Shown here: piece after piece, positions 18,189 through 23,180 of the stretch
Layout of the letters: each line of letters opens with the position of its first letter
How positions within the stretch are numbered: the first letter of the stretch is position 1
Made by a program: the position numbers and the translations under genes
The notes under the pieces: generated by a model
Database searches by the model: none
What the model saw: only the letters and a program-made list of their open reading frames with translations
What the model was told of the DNA's origin: nothing
Source: Mucidula mucida
Taxonomy: Eukaryota; Basidiomycota; Agaricomycetes; Agaricales; Physalacriaceae
DNA: 23,180 nt
NCBI GenBank assembly: GCA_015501055.1
Contig: JADNYV010000535.1
Coordinates: 1 to 23,180 of the forward strand
Direction of reading: 5' to 3'

Positions 18189-20240
18189 ATGGCTGCTGCT
18201 GCTGCTGCTTCCGCCGCCGCCGCCGTCACCGCCGCGGCGCCCGCCGTCAAGGACGTCGAGGCTCTCCTGCTCAAGGAGCGGAAGCATAGGCGCAGGCCCG
18301 GCGATGTCCCTTACCCTGTCGGCCATTCCATGCAGCTCTCCAACTAGTACGGCGCGTCATTTTCTAGTCTAATCTCTGCTTACCGTTGTCTGCAGCGATA
18401 TCTGGGACCATATGTTCTACTCGAGTTGCTGCCGACGGAGCCTCTCTATGCACCAGTTCGAAACGCCGCCAGTGCTTGTACTCGATCTAGGCTGCGGAGG
18501 CGGTTATTGGGCGCTAGAAGCTGCAAAGGAATGGACAGTCAGTCCGCCCCTCACTCTTTACTGAAATCGCCTTGACCCTTCTTGTACAGTCAAGCACCAT
18601 CATTGGCTTTGACCTGCGCGACATCCAGCCGCGGCTGTTCGAAGTTGCAACTCACAAAGATTTGGCGAGACGAGTCAAATGGATGCACGGTAATCTGTAT
18701 GCTCCTTTACTGCCCAATACTCTTCCCGTTGTAACCGGCTTTCCAAGTCTCGATGGCCTTCCATTCCCCCCGACCATTTCGATTTCGTGCGGATTGCCCG
18801 TATCGGACTTGGAGTCCCTGAAGATGAGGTACGATCACTATCATGCACCTTTTTTGCCGTACTAATGCACGTCGTGTCTAGTGGCAATATGTCCTGGAGG
18901 TTAGCAATGTTCGTAATCTGCTGTCCAATTTGACAACAAGAATAACAGGAAGTCGCCCGAGTCATGAAGCCAGGCGCTCCTCTTGAGGTTCGTCTTCCTC
19001 CGTTGTATACATTCGTACTATTCTCACATTATCCGTCGTCAAGATCCTCGAAGAAGACTTAATATTCCCCTGTTCAGAACCCATCCGACAGAAACCACTG
19101 CCACGCAGCCGTCCCTCATTAACTGTCGACCTTCCAATGTCAGCAGACTCCATACGGACTAGTCTATATTCTGGTCGCCCTTCTACGACGCTCATGTCCG
19201 AGTCCTGGCATATTAGTTTCGACGACGGTCCGGAATTGGGCATAAAACCCAAAGCCGGTCTTCCTACTCTTCAGGAATCCCCACCCTCGTCATTCACTCA
19301 TTCGGTATACCCTTCACAGTACACACTACACTCCCCGTCCGCCTACACCGCGTCCACTTATGGCACGATATCTACGCACATCAGTCCGGTATCGTCAGAT
19401 GACCACCATCACCAAGTCGAGCCGGAATCGCCTCCTCAGGACCACACGAAATTGAAGATTGCATGGGAAGCGATGCTTTCGAGACGGTTTCTATCCTCGC
19501 AGCTATTATCCGTTCTTCCATTCTATCTTTCCTCTTGTTTCACGGATGTTCAGTCACATCCTACACTCGAGATCCCTCTCCCTCCAAATTCCGCCAACGC
19601 TTACTTGACGCACTCCACTATCGGCAACGGACATTACCAAGATTTCCATCAATTTGATGTCGACTCCCAATTTGTCATGAAAACGGCGAGTGCTCGACGT
19701 TCCAACGACACTGACAATGCATCGCTGCGGCACTCCATTTTGCCTCGAAACGCCGCGCCTTATTGGGCTACAATGCATCTCGCCAAAGTCGTGGAGACGA
19801 TTGTCGGGTGTAAGGAATCCATTTGGGCCGAATACCAGCTTCTGAACGCGCCAGACCTTCCCCCTGTCGTCCGCACGGTCCGACCAAAAGATATCCGCGC
19901 ATACTCCCAACAGTCTTCTGTTCGGGAAGATTTTGACAGTGCATGGTCAAATTGGCACAAGTGAGCACACAATATTCTCATTCAATTACCTCTGATCGGC
20001 TGCTCATGCTCTTCTCATTCCAGCGACATGATGGATCGTATCAACATGCGCAACACTGTCTCGGCTCAGCTAGCGTGGCCTGAGCCAGCGGGAGAGCGAC
20101 CCGACTGGCGTATCTGGCGTGATAACGTTGATATAAAACCGGCGGACGAGTCTCCTCCTCCTCAAGACCCCACCAATCCTAGGACTGGTCTGAACATTTG
20201 TCGAGCGATGAAAGGATTTGTTGCCTGGAAGCCGCGATAA
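18189..20240 (+). CDS. SAM-dependent methyltransferase-fold protein, with a one-base frame break
   Basis: Exons are 18189-18346, 18396-18537, 18590-18696, 18748-18828, 18882-18899 (an 18-nt microexon WQYVLE), 18949-18987, 19044-19960 and 20024-20240; introns are 49-63 nt. An Ala-rich start (GCT repeat) precedes a class I methyltransferase core: VGHSMQLSNYDIWDHM, motif I LVLDLGCGGGYWALEAA, GFDLRDIQPRLF, LDGLPFPP then DHFDFVRIARIGLGVPEDE, and EEVARVMKPGAPLEILEEDLIF. A long Ser/Thr/Pro-rich insert follows, then a helical end (HLAKVVETIVGCKESIWAEY). The family is common in Agaricomycetes with unknown substrates. Exons sum to 1679 nt, one short. The missing base is at the six-C run 18766-18771, after LDGLPF. 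With it the product would be 559 aa; as written the frame shifts inside the core. Confidence 0.8.
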
Positions 20241-21142
20241 AGCGTGCCCTTGAGCAATAACGCCCCTTTAAGTATTCCCTCATCTATTTCCTCTCGATTT
20301 CAACTAGCTATACATACAAGCGGACGGAATGCAGGAACCAGGTTGTACACACTGTTTATGTTCATCCACTGCTGTAATACTCTGATATACCAGACGCTCG
20401 CGTAGACATGTAACACTACTAGCATCATTTATTCCCGGAATTCTGTATACATCTACATGGTCTTGCTATTTCTCGTCGCGTTCTATATATACTCTTCAGG
20501 TTGGTGTTCGGTATACTTGCTATTTGCCTTCCCGCTAATGGATTACTAGGAATCAGGAAATTGTCTTTCGTTTTTGGACTTGCGACATCAGGAATCAAGG
20601 TCTCTCATAACTGCTTCTTGAGTGTGTCCGCGACCTCTCCAGTCACAGCTCCTTTACATCGAGCAATGCAACGCAACGTATAGGACGTCGGTGAATATGA
20701 AAGAAACATTCCCAGTGTCGACTTCTAATTACATATCACTATTAAAACATGCCATCGGTGAGTGCTCTATTCTGAGTGTGGCGTAATTGTGACCCCATGG
20801 GGAATAGCTATCGGTGCATCGCGATAGATAGGACGGATGGTCTGCACCTGTCACTTATGATAATCACTTTATCAGAGTCACAGGTCGATTCCTTACGTCG
20901 AGAAAAAACATCGTTCAAATGTTTCAGCGACACATATATCAAGTCGAGCGCTCAAACGCTTCTGTTGCAGACAACCCTCATGTGGAATTGCCGTTAGGCA
21001 TATGCGACAGCAATCTGCATTGTTAGCAGACGGTATCTTGCACCGGGGCGTACTGTTCGTGATACAGCAGTACTCAAACAACAATAATCGCATAGTCCAA
21101 ATGATGATTCAAGACGACACGAGAACAACTCTACTCCACAAT
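20241..21142. other. Intergenic region between convergent genes, no gene seen
   Basis: These 902 bases between the methyltransferase-fold gene and the secreted-protein gene hold only short frames without motif or splice support. AT-rich TATATATA-like text at about 20484-20492 has no reading frame attached. It presumably contains both 3' UTRs. Confidence 0.5.
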
Positions 21143-21474
21143 TCAACCTATCGTGAAGCATCCGTGCGAGGAACCTATCTCGAATGAATCAGCAATCCAG
21201 GCGAGTCCCGAATCGCTTGACAGTACTTACGACAATCATCGCAGCATACAAACTGCGCCTTCCCGCCTGGGCAGTAGCCAGCCGAGCCAGCGTTGGAGTA
21301 ATACGTGCAAGTGACCTTGGGATCACCCTTGGTGTAGCAATAGCACTTCTCCTTCTTCTCCAGTGCGGATCTCATCTCGCGGACAGCGCTCTGCTCTATG
21401 GCGGGCGTGGCGTATGTGCTCAACGCACTCAAGAGGACGAGGAGGAGTGCGGCGAAGGGGGCTTGGAAATGCAT
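21143..21474 (-). CDS. Small secreted cysteine-rich protein (91 aa, eight Cys)
   Basis: Exons are 21474-21231 and 21174-21143, separated by a 56-nt intron with donor GTAAGT and acceptor GATAG. The start ATG begins MHFQAPFAALLLVLLSALSTYA, a strong signal peptide with likely cleavage after residue 22. The mature part has eight cysteines at 44, 46, 56, 68, 77, 78, 81 and 87, in pattern C-x1-C-x9-C-x11-C-x8-CC-x2-C-x5-C. The last one is contributed by the second exon. An even number fits four disulfides. A charged pro-like segment (about 23-43) lies before the Cys region. It is not a hydrophobin: only one CC pair. I do not recognise the family; secreted cysteine-rich proteins of this size are abundant in mushrooms, with mostly unknown roles at the cell surface or in host or microbe contact. 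Function is not assigned. Confidence 0.75.
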
Positions 21475-22113
21475 CTGGGAGGCGCTCGTCAACGTGACGA
21501 ACGACGGGGAACATGCAGACGCGACTTGCCTCGTGAGGTAAGGAGATGAAAAATGGGCTGAGAGAAGCTAGCTTTGAGATCAGGCTGAAGTGCAGAAAGA
21601 GCAATGAAAGTTTTGTCTATTCCTCGCACTGTGTGCATGTTTCTATGGGACTTGAACGCGAAGCCATGGGTTGCTCGGGGGTGGCATTTAATATCCCTTG
21701 CGCGTTTGGCGGACTCATGATGTAAAGTCGGGTCAACATAGCCTTTGCGCGTTCCATGCACTCGTGGGGCGTAGTGACGCTCCTGCGAGTGCGAACGCGG
21801 GTGCTCACTACAAGTTTTCACAAAGTGTCACACGCGTTCAAGAACAGGACTCTTATGGCCGCTGGCAACCTGTCGCTGAGCGAACCTCTTGAAATGTTGA
21901 TTGTAAAACTACTCGACTATGCGTATCAAACGCATTTTTGCCCGTCGTAGTAGCGTACTAACCGTACTGTATGTATACCATCCTATCGAATACATGTCCA
22001 ATAAAAAAAAAGCCACAGGCGAAGATGGAGTAGATACCCATCGCTCGTTGAGGTGTATAAAAGTCGTAGCCACAGAACCCGCACTGTAAAATACCGCGTT
22101 TACAGGGTGCCGC
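21475..22113. other. Intergenic region upstream of the secreted-protein gene
   Basis: No supported gene. It should contain the minus-strand promoter of the secreted protein; an ATATTAAATG on the minus strand (about 21685-21694) is the only weak TATA-like text. A nine-A run at about 22003-22011 lies on the 3' side of the F-box-like gene. Confidence 0.45.
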
Positions 22114-23078
22114 TCAAGAGCACGGTCCCACACGATGATTCCCTTCCTCACTAACCTTCCACTTCAATACATTCCTACCAGCCATCCTTGCGCCCACGAC
22201 GCCGTCCTCGTCTGTCTTCACCCAAACCCTCGATGGGAAACGGCATTCATACTCCCAATCATCCGGTATGCCGTTGAACGATAGTATGTCCAGCGCGGGG
22301 CAAGTCCTAAAGAACATCACAGCACATGCCTGCTGGACAGGCTCCATGCCGTCGTTCACAGGATAATCCAACCGACGGCCAGCTCGCGTGAAGTCCGATA
22401 TTTCGATGACGAACTGCTTCAAGTGAGGAAGATACATCGCAAGGCTATTTGCCAGTTGCACCTACCAGGGTCATGTTTAGTATAGTACTATTTAGATGGA
22501 GAAGGAGACGAAGATACCATATCACGCTCTCGATAAGGCGTCACCTGCACTTCCAGCGAACGAATGTTGGGGAAGGAAAGGGACAACCGCTGAATGTGTT
22601 CGTCCTCTTTGAAAGAGGCGCTCAAATAGACCGCTTCAACATTCTCAAATATGTGGACCTCGTCCTCTACAGTTTCCCACTCGTGGTTTAGAATCACCGT
22701 TTTGGTCGAAGACGGGAGCGCTTTGAGGGAATACATGTAATACGAAAGCTCCTCCAACTTGGGTACACAGCGGGGGTAGTCGATGAAACCAAAGTTACTA
22801 GCATCTTCCGGGTTCTGCTCAAGTTCCGTATCATCGTACGACACTCTAAGGAACTTCACAGTGGGAAAGCACCGAGCCAATAATCGCGTAACGACGCCGC
22901 CGGTCAATTCCGAGTGTATCGCCAGATTCGTGACCACTGGACAGATTGGGAAGGCCTCGACGTCGGCTAGCTCAGGCGAAGACGATGAAATTGACAGATA
23001 GCGAAGGGAGTGCACGCTAGTATTGATCAAGAGACGGAGGGGAACGTGCTTCGTTGCAGTCTCCTCACGTCCTGTCTC
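22114..23078 (-). CDS. F-box/LRR-like protein, 3' part (5' end beyond the reliable model or right edge)
   Basis: The last exon is 22461-22114, preceded by a 56-nt intron (22462-22517) and an exon 23078-22518 that starts at a GATTAG acceptor. The text upstream of 23078 to the edge is probably intron plus an earlier exon, which I could not place. The product has the irregular leucine-rich pattern of fungal F-box-associated repeat proteins: LINTSVHSLRYLSIS, VVTNLAIHSE, FPTVKFLRVS, VPKLEELSYYMYSLKALP, FENVEAVYLSASF, FPNIRSLEVQVTPYRERDMV, LPHLKQFVIEI and CPALDILSFNGIPDDWEYEC. The F-box itself would be N-terminal and is not visible. Such proteins usually act as substrate adaptors of SCF ubiquitin ligases and are greatly expanded in Agaricomycetes. 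Assignment rests on repeat style only. Confidence 0.6.
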
Positions 23079-23180
23079 CTAATCGATGGTGCGCGGACTT
23101 TAATGGTGGAGTCGCTGAGGTTCCACCGAAGGTCCGCGTCGGGAACCGGCCTCCACACTCAAGGAGGAACAATGTCCCAA

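Noticed and set aside
18191..18208. GCT trinucleotide run as a microsatellite feature
   Set aside because: It is short and codes for the Ala run at the start of the methyltransferase-fold protein; not listed separately.
17805..18347. 180-codon plus-strand frame ending in the Ala-rich start of the methyltransferase gene
   Set aside because: Its first half is antisense to the NDUFB8-like presequence exon. Only the part from ATG 18189 fits the methyltransferase model.
1..23180. CRISPR array, rRNA, phage or viral genes
   Set aside because: No regularly spaced repeats, no rRNA-like text and no viral hallmark proteins were seen; intron structure is eukaryotic throughout.

Overview
The window reads as nuclear DNA of a filamentous basidiomycete, most likely an Agaricomycete. 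Genes are dense and lie on both strands. Nearly every gene is cut by tiny GT-AG introns of about 46-63 nt. Protein families are typical mushroom housekeeping and lineage-specific sets. There are no bacterial-style operons, CRISPR arrays or ribosomal RNAs. I rebuilt exon chains by hand from splice sites, reading phase and known family motifs, so exon borders are predictions.

Layout, left to right: (1) 1-3155 minus, the 5' part of a large Caf120/Skg3-like PH-domain protein that runs off the left edge; (2) about 1.1 kb of intergenic DNA ending in a TATA-type promoter for a small basic protein (4238-4483 plus); (3) 4751-5668 minus, an Efm4/METTL10-type lysine methyltransferase; (4) 5858-6212 minus, the mitochondrial import J-protein Pam18/Tim14; (5) 6469-9156 plus, a Upf1-like SF1 helicase divergent from Pam18; (6) 9327-10221 plus, a DNAJC8/Spf31-like J-protein, convergent with (7) 10265-11609 minus, a membrane-anchored calcineurin-type phosphoesterase; (8) 11610-13150, a gene-poor stretch holding a 522-bp MITE-like element with 22-bp terminal inverted repeats and 11-bp flanking direct repeats; (9) 13151-17222 plus, the XPG/Rad2 repair endonuclease; (10) an initiator tRNA-Met on the minus strand just after it; (11) 17474-18023 minus, a complex I NDUFB8/ASHI-type subunit, divergent from (12) 18189-20240 plus, a SAM-dependent methyltransferase-fold protein; (13) 21143-21474 minus, a small secreted protein with eight cysteines; (14) 22114-23078 minus, a partial F-box/LRR-like protein at the right edge.

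The genes do not form one pathway. It is a mixed housekeeping block: protein import, respiration, eEF1A methylation, splicing-linked chaperone, DNA repair and translation initiation, with one transposon scar and two lineage-specific genes near the right end. A recurring oddity is that four conserved genes (Efm4, Pam18, the helicase, and the 18-20 kb methyltransferase) each need one or two single-base corrections to keep the family reading frame. XPG, the J-protein, the phosphoesterase, the NDUFB8-like gene and the small secreted protein read cleanly over all exons. Assembly indels are the simplest explanation, but real lesions cannot be excluded. I saw no clearly new biological system. The best candidates for novelty are the MITE-like element, the secreted cysteine-rich protein, and the possible degenerate-exonuclease/helicase fusion.
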